The translations under genes and the position numbers were made by a program. The notes under the pieces were generated by a model. The model was not told the DNA's origin. It searched no databases and saw only the letters and a list, made by a program, of their open reading frames with translations. A stretch of DNA of 49,358 nucleotides from assembly GCA_030832095.1 (NCBI GenBank), contig JAURJT010000036.1:1-49358 (forward strand), written 5' to 3'. The DNA is from Gammaproteobacteria bacterium. Its GTDB lineage: Bacteria > Pseudomonadota > Gammaproteobacteria > Burkholderiales > Burkholderiaceae_B. Of this stretch, positions 36,610-45,646 are shown piece by piece (positions within the stretch are counted from its first letter, which is position 1; each line of letters opens with the position of its first letter).

Positions 36610-36691
36610 CTTCGCCCCGAAGTGCAGAGATTTACGCTTAAATCGTTAAACGCCGAGTCATCATGACATCGTTTATCAAGACATACTTGAT
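36610..36691. promoter_or_regulatory. four short inverted repeats between hpnC and the SDR gene
   Basis: Within 82 bases there are four perfect inverted repeats: CTTCG-CCC-CGAAG (36610-36622), GATTTA-CGCT-TAAATC (36629-36644), GTCAT-C-ATGAC (36657-36667) and ATCAAG-ACATA-CTTGAT (36675-36691). The last ends four bases before the -35 of the SDR promoter. Some could be operators, as the gap must hold the hpnC promoter too, for which I saw no convincing -35/-10 pair. Confidence 0.5.
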
Positions 36692-36694
36692 TTA

Positions 36695-36723
36695 TTGAAC
36701 AATGCCCCCACTATAACTATATT
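36695..36723 (+). promoter_or_regulatory. probable promoter of the SDR gene
   Basis: TTGAAC (36695-36700), a 17-bp spacer and TATATT (36718-36723) make a good sigma-70 promoter, with a start near 36730. The chosen TTG start of the gene is at 36796. Confidence 0.6.
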
Positions 36724-36795
36724 AAAGTAAGCTCAACTTGGGCTGCGGTAGACTAACATTCATCAGTGCCCGTGTGTGCGTGCTTGGAGATCAGT

Positions 36796-37512
36796 TTGAA
36801 AGATAGTTGCGTATTGATTACTGGCGCCACCAAAGGAATCGGTTGGGCGCTCACTCAGCGTTTAGCGGATATGGGTTGCCACGTGGTTGGCATTGCCCGC
36901 AATACCGCCGAAATCGATTTTCCTGGCTATCTGTATGAATGCGATTTATCAGACGCAGGTCAAACGCAAGATGTGCTGCAAGTCATACGCGACAAGTTTC
37001 CGGTTGACGCTGTGGTCAATAACGTGGGTTCAGCGATTTCGCAGCCACTTGGCTCGGTCGAGCTCTCAGCGCTTTACGAAACCTTTGACATGAATGTACG
37101 CACGGCTGTCCAGGTCACGCAAGCGTTTGTCGAATCCATGAAAGTGCGCCGTAACGGGCGCATTATCAACTTGTGCAGTCTGGCAGTGCGGGGCGCGCGC
37201 GAAGCCACAAGCTATGCTGCCGCTAAAAGCGCCATCATTGGTTGTACACGCACTTGGGCCTTGGATTTAGCTGAGTACGGCATCACCGTCAATGCAGTCG
37301 CTCCAGGTGCTATTGATACCGAGCTCTTCATGAATGCGATGCCCGCCGCGGATGTCGCCAGCGCGGCAGCCTCGTCGGTACCCATGGGACGCTTAGGCAC
37401 CGCTAACGAGGTGGCTGCGTTGATCGGGTTTTTATTGTCGGCCGAGGCTGGTTTCATCACGGGTCAGATTATCGGGATTGATGGCGGCGGCAGCTTAGGC
37501 AGTACGTCCTAG
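36796..37512 (+). CDS. short-chain dehydrogenase/reductase, substrate unknown
   Basis: The 238-residue protein is a classical SDR oxidoreductase using NAD(P)H. It shows TGATKGIG at 9-16 for cofactor binding, NNVGSA at 75-80 (where most members have NNAG), Ser128, and the catalytic Tyr140-x3-Lys144 (SYAAAKSA). The end IIGIDGGGSLG is typical. The frame is open to a GTG at 36766, but GGAG lies six bases before the TTG at 36796, and this start fits the family N-terminus (KDSCVLITG). Closest in look to FabG-like 3-oxoacyl reductases and sugar dehydrogenases; the substrate cannot be told. It faces away from hpnC and precedes radA. Confidence 0.85.
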   Translation: MKDSCVLITGATKGIGWALTQRLADMGCHVVGIARNTAEIDFPGYLYECDLSDAGQTQDVLQVIRDKFPVDAVVNNVGSAISQPLGSVELSALYETFDMNVRTAVQVTQAFVESMKVRRNGRIINLCSLAVRGAREATSYAAAKSAIIGCTRTWALDLAEYGITVNAVAPGAIDTELFMNAMPAADVASAAASSVPMGRLGTANEVAALIGFLLSAEAGFITGQIIGIDGGGSLGSTS

Positions 37513-37583
37513 TCAGACGCTTTACGGTGCCCACAGGTCAGGGGCTTTGCAGTCTGCCTTCTTTAGCCTTGTTAAACTGGCGC

Positions 37584-38945
37584 ATGGCAAAAATTAAAAC
37601 GATTTTCACTTGCACAGAGTGTGGTGGCGTCAGCCCGAAATGGCTGGGCCAGTGCCCGCACTGCAACGCCTGGAACACTCTCGAAGAATCGCGCGACGCT
37701 GGGCCTGCTTCCCATGCTGAGCATCGTTATGCGCCGCTCACCGCGTCAGCGCCGCTGCGTAGTCTGTCAGATGTCGAGGCGCTCGAGCTGCCGCGCATCT
37801 CGACTGGCATCCCCGAATTCGATCGCGTACTAGGGGGCGGTCTGGTGGCAGGTGCCGTGGTATTGATCGGCGGCGATCCCGGCATCGGAAAATCAACCTT
37901 ATTATTGCAAGCGCTGGTGGCCATGTCAGGTCAGGCGCGTGTGTTGTATGTCACGGGCGAAGAGTCTGCTGAGCAAGTCGCGTTGCGCGCGCGGCGTTTA
38001 GGCTTAATCGGTGGCTCGGTCGATCTGTTTGCTGAGATCCGCCTTGAGGCGATTCAACACGCCTTGCTTGAGCAAAAGCCGGCTGTGGCGGTGATTGATT
38101 CGATTCAAACGATTTATTCGAGCGAGCTCAGTGCAGCACCGGGGTCGGTCTCGCAGGTCAAAGAGTGCGCGGCTCAACTGACGCGATTGGCCAAGCAGGC
38201 GGGGATCCCCATTGTGATGATTGGTCATGTCACCAAAGACGGCACGTTGGCCGGGCCTCGGGTACTTGAGCACATTGTCGATACCGTATTGTATTTTGAA
38301 GGTGATACGCACTCGTCGTTTCGGTTGGTGCGTGCCTTTAAAAATCGCTTCGGTGCAGTCAATGAGTTGGGCGTCTTTGCCATGACTGATCGCGGCTTGC
38401 GGGGGGTCTCTAATCCTTCTGCCCTGTTTTTATCGCAGCACACCAACGAAGTTTCGGGCTCTTGCGTGATGGCGACCCAAGAGGGCACGCGCCCGCTCTT
38501 GGTCGAAATTCAAGCGCTGGTGGATACCGCCCATGTGCCCAATCCACGCCGCTTGTCGGTGGGGCTTGAAGGCAATCGCCTTGCCATGTTGTTGGCGGTA
38601 CTGCATCGTCATGCTGGCGTCTCAACCTTCGATCAAGATGTCTTTGTCAATGCAGTCGGCGGAGTTCGCATCACTGAGCCGGCCGCTGACCTCGCTGTCT
38701 TGTTAGCGATTATTTCGTCGCTGCGCGATCGGCCTTTGCCCAAGGGGCTAATCGCGTTTGGTGAGGTGGGCTTGGCGGGCGAGGTTCGGCCGGCGCCGCG
38801 TGGCCAAGAGCGCCTGCGCGAAGCTGCAAAACTGGGTTTTTCGGTGGCGATTATTCCCAAGGCCAATGCGCCGCGTCAGCCGATTGAAGGGCTAGACGTC
38901 TGGGTGGTTGATCGCTTGCAAGATGCTCTTGACCGCTTACGCTGA
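37584..38945 (+). CDS. radA: DNA repair protein RadA (Sms)
   Basis: RadA is a RecA-like ATPase that processes recombination intermediates by driving branch migration. The 453-residue product has an N-terminal zinc finger (Cys10, Cys13, Cys24, Cys27), Walker A GGDPGIGKS at 96-104, the RadA motif KNRFG at 253-257, and a C-terminal Lon-protease-like domain. The frame extends upstream to 37527, but the ATG at 37584 (MAKIKTIFTCTECG) is the family start. It follows the SDR gene after 71 bases that show no terminator, so they may be co-transcribed. Confidence 0.96.
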   Translation: MAKIKTIFTCTECGGVSPKWLGQCPHCNAWNTLEESRDAGPASHAEHRYAPLTASAPLRSLSDVEALELPRISTGIPEFDRVLGGGLVAGAVVLIGGDPGIGKSTLLLQALVAMSGQARVLYVTGEESAEQVALRARRLGLIGGSVDLFAEIRLEAIQHALLEQKPAVAVIDSIQTIYSSELSAAPGSVSQVKECAAQLTRLAKQAGIPIVMIGHVTKDGTLAGPRVLEHIVDTVLYFEGDTHSSFRLVRAFKNRFGAVNELGVFAMTDRGLRGVSNPSALFLSQHTNEVSGSCVMATQEGTRPLLVEIQALVDTAHVPNPRRLSVGLEGNRLAMLLAVLHRHAGVSTFDQDVFVNAVGGVRITEPAADLAVLLAIISSLRDRPLPKGLIAFGEVGLAGEVRPAPRGQERLREAAKLGFSVAIIPKANAPRQPIEGLDVWVVDRLQDALDRLR

Positions 38946-38959
38946 GCCGATTCGCCTTC

Positions 38960-41446
38960 ATGACAAATCTTAAACTCGCCTTCAGACAAGCTTGGCGCGA
39001 TGCGCGCGCCGGTGATCTGCGTTTGCTGTTACTCGCCGTGGTCGTAGCAGTGGCGGCCATCACCAGTGTGGGTTTTTTGGCTGATCGAGTCAGCAGAGCG
39101 CTCGAGCGTGACGCTGCGCAAATGCTGGGCGCAGATTTAGTCTTTGAAGCAGACACTCCGGTGCCAGAGGCACTTTTGCTACAGGCACAGCAGCGCGGGT
39201 TAACCACCGCACTGACTTGGCAGTTTCCGTCGATGGTTGGTTCAAATGCGAACCTTGTGCTGTCTTCGTTAAAAGCTGTTCAGGGCAGCTACCCGTTGCG
39301 CGGCAGTCTGCGCACGAGCACCAGTATCGCGGGCCAAGATCAGGTCACAAAAACTGCGCCCGCGGTAGGCGAAGTGTGGGTAGATGCGCAAATTTTAGGG
39401 CAGACTAGCCAGCAAATCGGTCAGCAACTCAACGTGGGCGATATTAGCCTGACGATTACGCGAGTCATCACCTATGAGCCTGACCGTGGTCCACAGTTCG
39501 TCAATTTAGCGCCACGCGTGATGTTGCGTGCTGAAGATTTGCCGCGCACTGGGTTGATCGCACCCGGCAGCCGCGTGCGTCATGCTTTGCTCGTGGCGGG
39601 CGAGGGCGCTGAGATAGAGGCGTATCGAAGCTGGCTCGAGCGTCAACTCAAACCGGGTCAAAAAATTCTTACAGTCGAAGCAGGGCGGCCTGAAATCCGT
39701 CGTTCGCTTGATCGTGCGCAGCAGTTCTTGTCGCTGGTTGCAATTCTGGCGGTTTTGATTGCCGCGGTCGCCGTTGCGCTTGCCGCTAGACGCTTTGGTG
39801 AGCGTCATCGACCAAGCATCGCGTTGATGCGTTGCCTAGGGGCGACACAGTCTGCGGTCTCTCAGATTGTGGTGGGTGAGTTCGTTCTGGTCGGCGTGCT
39901 GGGGTCGTTTGCGGGCATGCTGCTGGGCTGGTGTGCGCAATTTTTGATGATCATCGCGCTGGGCGAGTTGATCGGAACAGACCTGCCCTCGGCCTCGTGG
40001 CTACCCGCTCTGCAGGGCCTGTTTGCCGGGCTGTGGTTGTTACTCGCTTTTGCCTGGCCACCGATTCAGGCCTTGCGCAATGTCGCACCATCGCAAATCT
40101 TTCGAGCCGCCCACCCGCGCATGCCTAGGGCAAGCTTGTTGGGCTATGCACTGGGTTTGGCAGGGTTCACTGTTTTGATGTGGTGGGTGGCCAAGGATCT
40201 CAAGCTAGGCGCTGGCGTGGCCCTGGGGTTTTTAGGTGCAGCACTTTTGTTTGGTGGGGTCAGTGCCTTAGGCTTAGGATTATTGGCTCTGTTGCGCGGG
40301 CGCCTGGATGCCTTCCCGATGTTGCGTTTTGCGATTAGTGGCGTCGTGCGCAGGCGCGCAGCCACCATTGCGCAAGTCAGTGCCTTGGCGATCGGGATGA
40401 TGGCACTGTTGCTCTTGACGATTGTGCGCACTGATTTACTGGCGGGCTGGCAGCGCACCTTACCCCCAGATGCCCCGAACCGGTTTTTGATCAATGTACA
40501 GCCGGATCAAGTGAAAGGTGTTCAACAGGCGTTGCAGCAAGCTGGGATTTCTCAGGCGGTCATGTCACCAATGGTGCGAGGTCGGCTTCTGTCTCGTAAC
40601 GGACAGGCGTTGAGCGCCAGCGATTACTCTCAAGAGCGCGCCCAACGTTTAATTGAGCGCGAGTTCAATCTGTCTTATGCCTCGCAGTTGCCCGAGCCAG
40701 GACAAATCGTCGTCGGGCGAGACCTTGTGGAAGACGCTTTTGAGGTATCGCTTGAAACCGGCTTGGCGAAGACGCTATCGCTTGAACTTGGCGATGTTTT
40801 AGAGTTTGATGTCGCGGGTCAAATGATCAAAGTGACAGTCACGAGTCTGCGTCGGGTTGACTGGGATTCGATGCGCGCAAACTTCTTTGCCATCCTGACG
40901 CCTGCGGCGCTCAATCGTGCACCGCAAACGTTTATGACAGCCTTTCATTTGCGCCCCGATCAAGCTGAGCAGCTGCAAAAACTTGTGCATGAATTTCCCA
41001 ACCTGACTGTTTTTGATGTGGGTGCGATTCTTGGCCAGTTACAAAGTATTTTGGATAAGGTCTCAGTGGCAGTGCAAGGCCTCTTTGTTTTCTCACTGTT
41101 AGCCGGCGCGCTGGTGTTGGCTGCAGCGCTGTCAGCCACGCGCGACGAACGCGTGCGTGAGGCCGCTTTGATGCGTGCGCTCGGGGCGTCGAGGCGACAG
41201 TTGGCCACAGCTCAGCGTATCGAACTGTTGGCGGTTGGTGCGTTAGCTGGCCTGTTAGCAGCCGGTGGTGCGACACTGGCTGCCTGGGCGTTATCGACGT
41301 GGCTCTTTGAGTTCAATATGCGTTTTACCCTGTTGCCTTGGTTATTGGGTGTGACGCTATGTATGTTTGGTGCCTGGCTCGCGGGTGCGTTGGCTTTGCG
41401 CGGTGTCCTGCAGACCCCGCCACTCAACATTTTGCGGCAGACTTGA
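38960..41446 (+). CDS. ABC transporter permease, FtsX/YbbP type
   Basis: The 828-residue membrane protein has the architecture of YbbP-like permeases: an N-terminal membrane segment (about 22-45), a large periplasmic domain, a first FtsX block (about 255-380), further membrane segments and a second periplasmic domain (about 490-690), and a second FtsX block (about 704-815). The repeated LMR-LGA motif (LMRCLGATQSAV, LMRALGASRRQL) marks the two blocks. Such permeases work with a LolD/YbbA-like ATPase, often in lipoprotein or lysophospholipid handling, but no ATPase gene adjoins it here. It starts 14 bases after radA and ends two bases before kdkA. Confidence 0.87.
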   Translation: MTNLKLAFRQAWRDARAGDLRLLLLAVVVAVAAITSVGFLADRVSRALERDAAQMLGADLVFEADTPVPEALLLQAQQRGLTTALTWQFPSMVGSNANLVLSSLKAVQGSYPLRGSLRTSTSIAGQDQVTKTAPAVGEVWVDAQILGQTSQQIGQQLNVGDISLTITRVITYEPDRGPQFVNLAPRVMLRAEDLPRTGLIAPGSRVRHALLVAGEGAEIEAYRSWLERQLKPGQKILTVEAGRPEIRRSLDRAQQFLSLVAILAVLIAAVAVALAARRFGERHRPSIALMRCLGATQSAVSQIVVGEFVLVGVLGSFAGMLLGWCAQFLMIIALGELIGTDLPSASWLPALQGLFAGLWLLLAFAWPPIQALRNVAPSQIFRAAHPRMPRASLLGYALGLAGFTVLMWWVAKDLKLGAGVALGFLGAALLFGGVSALGLGLLALLRGRLDAFPMLRFAISGVVRRRAATIAQVSALAIGMMALLLLTIVRTDLLAGWQRTLPPDAPNRFLINVQPDQVKGVQQALQQAGISQAVMSPMVRGRLLSRNGQALSASDYSQERAQRLIEREFNLSYASQLPEPGQIVVGRDLVEDAFEVSLETGLAKTLSLELGDVLEFDVAGQMIKVTVTSLRRVDWDSMRANFFAILTPAALNRAPQTFMTAFHLRPDQAEQLQKLVHEFPNLTVFDVGAILGQLQSILDKVSVAVQGLFVFSLLAGALVLAAALSATRDERVREAALMRALGASRRQLATAQRIELLAVGALAGLLAAGGATLAAWALSTWLFEFNMRFTLLPWLLGVTLCMFGAWLAGALALRGVLQTPPLNILRQT

Positions 41447-41448
41447 AC

Positions 41449-42204
41449 ATGACGCCGAGTCACACAAACCTGACTGCCGTCCCAAGTCATCGCGTCACAG
41501 ACGAGATCGCGTCTGTTGTGCTTGAACAAGACGGGCAAACCATCCACCTGCGGCTTGATCCGTTAGTGCCCGAACCCGCCTTAGCGCGTTTTGATCCGGC
41601 TTATTTACCTTCGCAGGCGCAAGTGGTCGCCTCAGGAGGTCGCGCTGCGGCCTGGTTTGTGCAACTGGCATCCCTTGAGGCGGTGCTCAGGCACTTTAAG
41701 CGGGGTGGGTTGATGGCACGTTTGGTGCGAGAGCGCTATCTGTGGCTCGGTCTAGAGCGCACGCGTTCTTTTGCCGAGTTCGACTTGTTGCGCATCATGT
41801 GGCAAGCCGGTTTACCCGTACCACGCCCGTTGGGGGCTGCCGTCTGGCGGGGGCGCTTGACCTATCGTGCGGCCTTGCTCACCCAGCGTATCCAACAGGC
41901 TCGGCCCTTGGGGCAGTGCGCAGAGCCCAAGGTGTGGTTCGAGGCAGGTCGGGTGATTGCGCAGATGCATCAATTTGACGTTTGGCACGCTGACTTAAAT
42001 GTCTTTAATCTTTTGGTGGATGCGCAAGATAAAGTATGGATCATTGATCTGGATCGTGGCCGTCGCAAAGCGCTGACAGCCATGCAGCGGGCCGAAAATC
42101 TGTCTCGTTTGTTGCGCTCGGTCAAAAAAGTTGCGCCCGAGCTCGAATCGACGTGTTGGCATCTGTTTAAACAAGGCTACCAAGCGGTATTCAACGATGC
42201 GTAA
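41449..42204 (+). CDS. kdkA: 3-deoxy-D-manno-octulosonic acid (Kdo) kinase
   Basis: KdkA phosphorylates the single Kdo residue on lipid A at position 4, in bacteria whose core begins with one Kdo. The 251-residue product has a kinase-like fold with RERYLWLGLERTRSFAEFDLL, the catalytic loop HADLNVFN (180-187, Asp182) and IDLDRG (metal-binding Asp200 or Asp202). A longer frame from 41338 lies within the permease gene; the ATG at 41449, two bases after that stop, is preferred. The pairing with an envelope permease fits an outer-membrane role, but joint function is inference. Confidence 0.9.
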   Translation: MTPSHTNLTAVPSHRVTDEIASVVLEQDGQTIHLRLDPLVPEPALARFDPAYLPSQAQVVASGGRAAAWFVQLASLEAVLRHFKRGGLMARLVRERYLWLGLERTRSFAEFDLLRIMWQAGLPVPRPLGAAVWRGRLTYRAALLTQRIQQARPLGQCAEPKVWFEAGRVIAQMHQFDVWHADLNVFNLLVDAQDKVWIIDLDRGRRKALTAMQRAENLSRLLRSVKKVAPELESTCWHLFKQGYQAVFNDA

Positions 42205-42219
42205 TATATTCTGGAAAAA

Positions 42220-42585
42220 ATGATGATGGCTTTAACCTTATACGGCCTGACCCAATGCAGTACCTGCGTGAAGGCGCGGGCTTGGCTTGAGCAACACGCG
42301 ATTGCTCATCAGTTCATTGATTACCGCTCTCATCCTATCGGCGCGGCTGATTTAAAAAAATGGGCGAAGGCGCTTGGCGGTTTTGAAAAACTCGTGAATC
42401 GCGCCTCGATGACCTGGCGACAACTCGCTGACGCTTTAAAAGACCCGCAATCCGATGAACAATGGCTTGAATTGATTGCTCAGTACCCCGCACTGATTCG
42501 CCGACCCTTGACACTGTATCCCGATGGTTCGGTGACGGTTGGATTTAACGAAAAGCGTTACACAGAGAAATTGAAGATCGCATGA
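42220..42585 (+). CDS. ArsC-family reductase (YffB/Spx-like)
   Basis: The 121-residue thioredoxin-fold protein resembles E. coli YffB, a member of the ArsC/Spx family with probable glutathione-dependent thiol reductase activity. The active site is QCSTCVKA with Cys13 and Cys16. Near the end are RRPLTLYPDGSVTVGF and EKRYTEKL, as in YffB. Arsenate reduction is unlikely to be its main job, since no other arsenic gene is present. Three ATGs in a row (42220, 42223, 42226) follow GGAA; the first is given. The stop overlaps rmuC (ATGA). Confidence 0.88.
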   Translation: MMMALTLYGLTQCSTCVKARAWLEQHAIAHQFIDYRSHPIGAADLKKWAKALGGFEKLVNRASMTWRQLADALKDPQSDEQWLELIAQYPALIRRPLTLYPDGSVTVGFNEKRYTEKLKIA

Positions 42586-44012
42586 CAGACACGCTTGTCC
42601 CTTTGATTGTCGCGGCGCTAGGCGCGACGATTGCCGCTGTATTTGCAGTACTGGCTTGGTTAAACGTGCGAGCCACAAGCGCGCAGCAGTCTGACCCTCT
42701 GCTTGAGCAAATTATTGCAACACTTGAGCGTGTCGAACGGACCCAGCGTGCCGAGCAACTTGAAAGTCAGCGTCAACTGCGCACCGAGATGTCTGATGCG
42801 TCGCGTGCGTTACGGCTCGAACTCTCACAGGCTGACGCTGAGTTTAGAGCCGCGGTCGCGCGCGATGCCGCCGCCGGGCGTAGCGAGGGAGCAGAATCCT
42901 TAGCGCGCTTCGCTGCTGGGTTTACGGCGCAATGGCAAAGTCTGATACAGACCAATGATCAACGGATGGCCGAGTTACGGGCCGCCGTTGAGCAACGTCT
43001 GCTGGCCTTGCAAATTGACAACGCCAGCAAGCTAGACGACATGCGCCGCACCGTCGATGAAAAACTGCATGCCACGCTCGAACTCCGCTTGGGCGAGTCG
43101 TTCAAACAAGTCTCAGAGCGTCTCGAGGCTGTGCAACGAGGCCTAGGCGAAATGCAGGCGCTGGCAACTGGTGTGGGCGATCTGAAGCGTGTGCTGACCA
43201 ATGTCAAAACCCGTGGCACTTGGGGTGAGGTGCAATTAGCGCGTTTGATCGAAGACGGCATGACCCCTGAGCAATACGCCCGTAACGTCAAAACCGTACC
43301 AGGTAGTGACGCTCAGGTTGAGTTCGCAATTCGCTTGCCGGGTGCGACAGAGCACGAGCAAGTCGTTTGGTTGCCGATTGACGCTAAGTTTCCGAAAGAA
43401 GAGTATGAGCGTTTGATGGATTCCCACGAACAGGCCGATCGCGAGGGGATGAAGGCGGCGGGGTTAGCCTTGGGCAAAGCGGTTGAGACGCAAGCGAAGC
43501 TCATTGTCTCTAAATACGTCTCACCTCCTCACACCACTGATTTTGCCATTATGTTTTTGCCTAGCGAAAGCCTGTACGCTGAGGTTCTGCGGCAGCCTGG
43601 CTTGCTCGATAAGTTGCACGACCTGCGCGTCAATGTGGCGGGTCCCGCCAACTTAGCCGCTTTGCTCAATAGTTTGCAAATGGGGTTTCGTACGCTGGCG
43701 ATTCAGCAGCGATCTTCTGAGGTTTGGCAGGTGTTGCGCGCCGTCAAGACCGAGTTCAATAAATTTGGGGACACTCTGGCCGCGGTCAAAAAATCGCTCG
43801 ACACAGCCAGTAACAAGATCGGTCTAACCGAGACCCGTACCCGCGCGATGTTGCGAAGTTTAAAAAATGTAGAAGTACTGCCCGATGATCAGGCGCGCGC
43901 TTTGCTGCGCGAGGGCCTAAACGAACAAGAGTCTCTGGCGTTGGATAGCGCCGCCTCAGAGACAGAAGACCTACCTCTAAAGGATGATGATGCTTTCCCA
44001 ACAAGACCTTAA
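42582..44012 (+). CDS. rmuC: DNA recombination protein RmuC
   Basis: RmuC limits inversion between short inverted repeats and has a nuclease-like fold. The 476-residue product begins with a membrane segment (about 4-25), then a long coiled coil (about 35-200) and the RmuC domain (about 205-430) with [31 protein letters not shown] and [20 protein letters not shown]. It overlaps the ArsC-like gene by four bases and rpiA by about 20, so all are read from one transcript. Confidence 0.95.
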   Translation: MTDTLVPLIVAALGATIAAVFAVLAWLNVRATSAQQSDPLLEQIIATLERVERTQRAEQLESQRQLRTEMSDASRALRLELSQADAEFRAAVARDAAAGRSEGAESLARFAAGFTAQWQSLIQTNDQRMAELRAAVEQRLLALQIDNASKLDDMRRTVDEKLHATLELRLGESFKQVSERLEAVQRGLGEMQALATGVGDLKRVLTNVKTRGTWGEVQLARLIEDGMTPEQYARNVKTVPGSDAQVEFAIRLPGATEHEQVVWLPIDAKFPKEEYERLMDSHEQADREGMKAAGLALGKAVETQAKLIVSKYVSPPHTTDFAIMFLPSESLYAEVLRQPGLLDKLHDLRVNVAGPANLAALLNSLQMGFRTLAIQQRSSEVWQVLRAVKTEFNKFGDTLAAVKKSLDTASNKIGLTETRTRAMLRSLKNVEVLPDDQARALLREGLNEQESLALDSAASETEDLPLKDDDAFPTRP

Positions 44013-44658
44013 ACAACAAGCTGCAGAGGCTGCATTAACTTACATCGAGCCGCTGCTCTCGACCGAGGCGGTGATTGGTGTGGGCACGGGTTCGACCGCC
44101 GACTTGTTCATTGACGGCTTGGCACGCTACAAGACGCGATTTCGCGCAGCGGTCGCAAGCTCTGAGCGTAGCGCGCAACGCTTGGCGGCTTTGGGCATTG
44201 TGGTGCTTGACCTCAACGAGGTGCAAACCATGCCGGTTTACGTTGACGGCGCCGATGAAATCAACGAGCACCTGCACATGCTCAAAGGTGGTGGTGGGGC
44301 CCTCACTCGCGAAAAAATTGTGGCTTCGGTCGCGAAAAAATTTGTGTGCATTGCCGACGAATCTAAACTCGTTCAAGTGTTGGGTCGCTTTCCATTACCA
44401 ATTGAAGTCTTGCCGTTGGCGCGCGAAGCGGTCGTTCGGGTGGCGCGTGAGCTCGGTGGTGAGCCTGTCTTGCGGGCGGGTTTCACCACCGATAACGGTA
44501 ATCAGATCCTAGATGTGCACGGTTTAACCATTCTTGATGCGGTTGCGCTTGAAGCGAGGCTGAACCAAGTGCCAGGTGTGGTCACTAACGGCTTGTTTGC
44601 GGCGCGCCCCGCTGATGTGGCGTTGTTGGCCACGCAACGGGGCATTCGGCAACTTTAG
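43990..44658 (+). CDS. rpiA: ribose-5-phosphate isomerase A
   Basis: RpiA interconverts ribose 5-phosphate and ribulose 5-phosphate. The 222-residue product has [12 protein letters not shown] (phosphate loop, 29-40), VDGADEI with Asp86 and Asp89, and [11 protein letters not shown] at 99-109 with Lys99 and catalytic Glu108. Three ATGs occur in frame (43984, 43987, 43990); AAAGGA spaced five bases before the third favours it. The gene overlaps the end of rmuC by 23 bases in another frame. Confidence 0.95.
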   Translation: MLSQQDLKQQAAEAALTYIEPLLSTEAVIGVGTGSTADLFIDGLARYKTRFRAAVASSERSAQRLAALGIVVLDLNEVQTMPVYVDGADEINEHLHMLKGGGGALTREKIVASVAKKFVCIADESKLVQVLGRFPLPIEVLPLAREAVVRVARELGGEPVLRAGFTTDNGNQILDVHGLTILDAVALEARLNQVPGVVTNGLFAARPADVALLATQRGIRQL

Positions 44659-44685
44659 GTGAGTCACAGTTCGCGCTCAGACAGG

Positions 44686-44701
44686 CTGACGCTTACGTCA
44701 G
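44686..44701. repeat. inverted repeat after rpiA
   Basis: CTGACG (44686-44691) pairs with CGTCAG (44696-44701) around CTTA. There is no T run, so it is not a standard intrinsic terminator. It lies between rpiA and the Pho box of phoU and could end the upstream transcript with help of Rho or bind a regulator. Confidence 0.4.
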
Positions 44702-44739
44702 GGTGCAAGGGTCTGGTAGGCAGCCACGTGATGGCGTTA

Positions 44740-44772
44740 CGTTCACAAAACTGTCATAGTTTCGTCTTACAC
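44740..44772 (+). promoter_or_regulatory. Pho box upstream of phoU
   Basis: Three adjacent 11-bp units resemble the PhoB half-site CTGTCATAAAA: CGTTCACAAAA (44740-44750), CTGTCATAGTT (44751-44761) and the weaker TCGTCTTACAC (44762-44772). The middle unit has the full CTGTCAT core. They end 28 bases before phoU, where PhoB would replace the -35; TACACT at 44768 is a possible -10. Phosphate-starvation control of phoU is the natural reading. Confidence 0.65.
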
Positions 44773-44800
44773 TACCGTCTTCAACCCGATTGGATTTGCC

Positions 44801-45580
44801 ATGACCGAGCACACCAACAAGCAATTTGACATAGACCTTCAGCGTATTCGCACCGAGTTACTGCAAATGGGCGGTCTTGTCGAGGCCATGGTCCAAGACG
44901 GTATGCAGGCACTCACAGAGGGTGATGTGAGGCTAGTCGATCGCGTACGCGAGCACGAAAAAGAAGTCAATCGTCTTGAGGTTGATATCGACGAACGTGT
45001 GACTCAGATTTTGGCGCGTCACCAACCCGCAGCGATCGATTTGCGTACGCTGTTAGCGGTGACCAAAATGCTGACCGACATGGAAAGATCGGGCGACGAG
45101 GCTGAAAAAATCGCCACAATGGCTCGCCGCATCCATGAAGATGACCGTTCGTTCATGCCTGAAATCGAACTACGTCACATGGCGAACAATATTGCGACCA
45201 TGATGCGTCAGGTGATGGATGCCTTTGCACGCCAAGATGCGGTACTCGCTGCAGCAGTGGTTCGCAGCGATAAAGAAGTCGACAAAGAATGGAAGGCGAC
45301 CTTACGCAACCTGATCACCTACATGATCGAAGACCCACGCACGATTTCACGTTCGATTGATTTGCTGTTTATTGCCCGCTCTATGGAGCGTATCGGTGAC
45401 CACTGCAAAAACATGGCCGAGCGTGTGATTTACATGGTTCATGGCGCCGATGTACGCCATAAGGGCTTAAAGATGGCTGAGCGCCTTGTGCGCGGCGAAC
45501 CTGAGCCAACCCCAGAAGAAAAACTCGCTGCTAAGGCTGCAAAGCAAGCAGAAGCGATGGCCCGTGGTGACAGCCAATAA
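44801..45580 (+). CDS. phoU: phosphate signalling regulator PhoU
   Basis: PhoU links the PstSCAB phosphate transporter to the sensor kinase PhoR and keeps the Pho regulon off when phosphate is plentiful. The 259-residue product has two three-helix repeats with metal-binding signatures MERSGDEAEKIA and MERIGDHCKNMAERV, and a charged tail EEKLAAKAAKQAEAMARG. It is not next to pst or phoBR genes within this window; the next gene runs the other way. A Pho box stands upstream. Confidence 0.96.
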   Translation: MTEHTNKQFDIDLQRIRTELLQMGGLVEAMVQDGMQALTEGDVRLVDRVREHEKEVNRLEVDIDERVTQILARHQPAAIDLRTLLAVTKMLTDMERSGDEAEKIATMARRIHEDDRSFMPEIELRHMANNIATMMRQVMDAFARQDAVLAAAVVRSDKEVDKEWKATLRNLITYMIEDPRTISRSIDLLFIARSMERIGDHCKNMAERVIYMVHGADVRHKGLKMAERLVRGEPEPTPEEKLAAKAAKQAEAMARGDSQ

Positions 45581-45646
45581 ATTCAAGAGTTAACGCTGAC
45601 GTCGTAGCAGGTCGTGTCAGCGACTTGCGACCAAGCATTGCAAACC

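Noticed and set aside
42220..42585. Arsenate reductase of an arsenic-resistance operon
   Set aside because: The sequence resembles YffB more than ArsC, and no arsR, arsB or acr3 gene is nearby.
45590..45640. Terminator after phoU formed by GCTGAC and GTCAGC
   Set aside because: The loop is about 15 bases and no T run follows; too weak to annotate.
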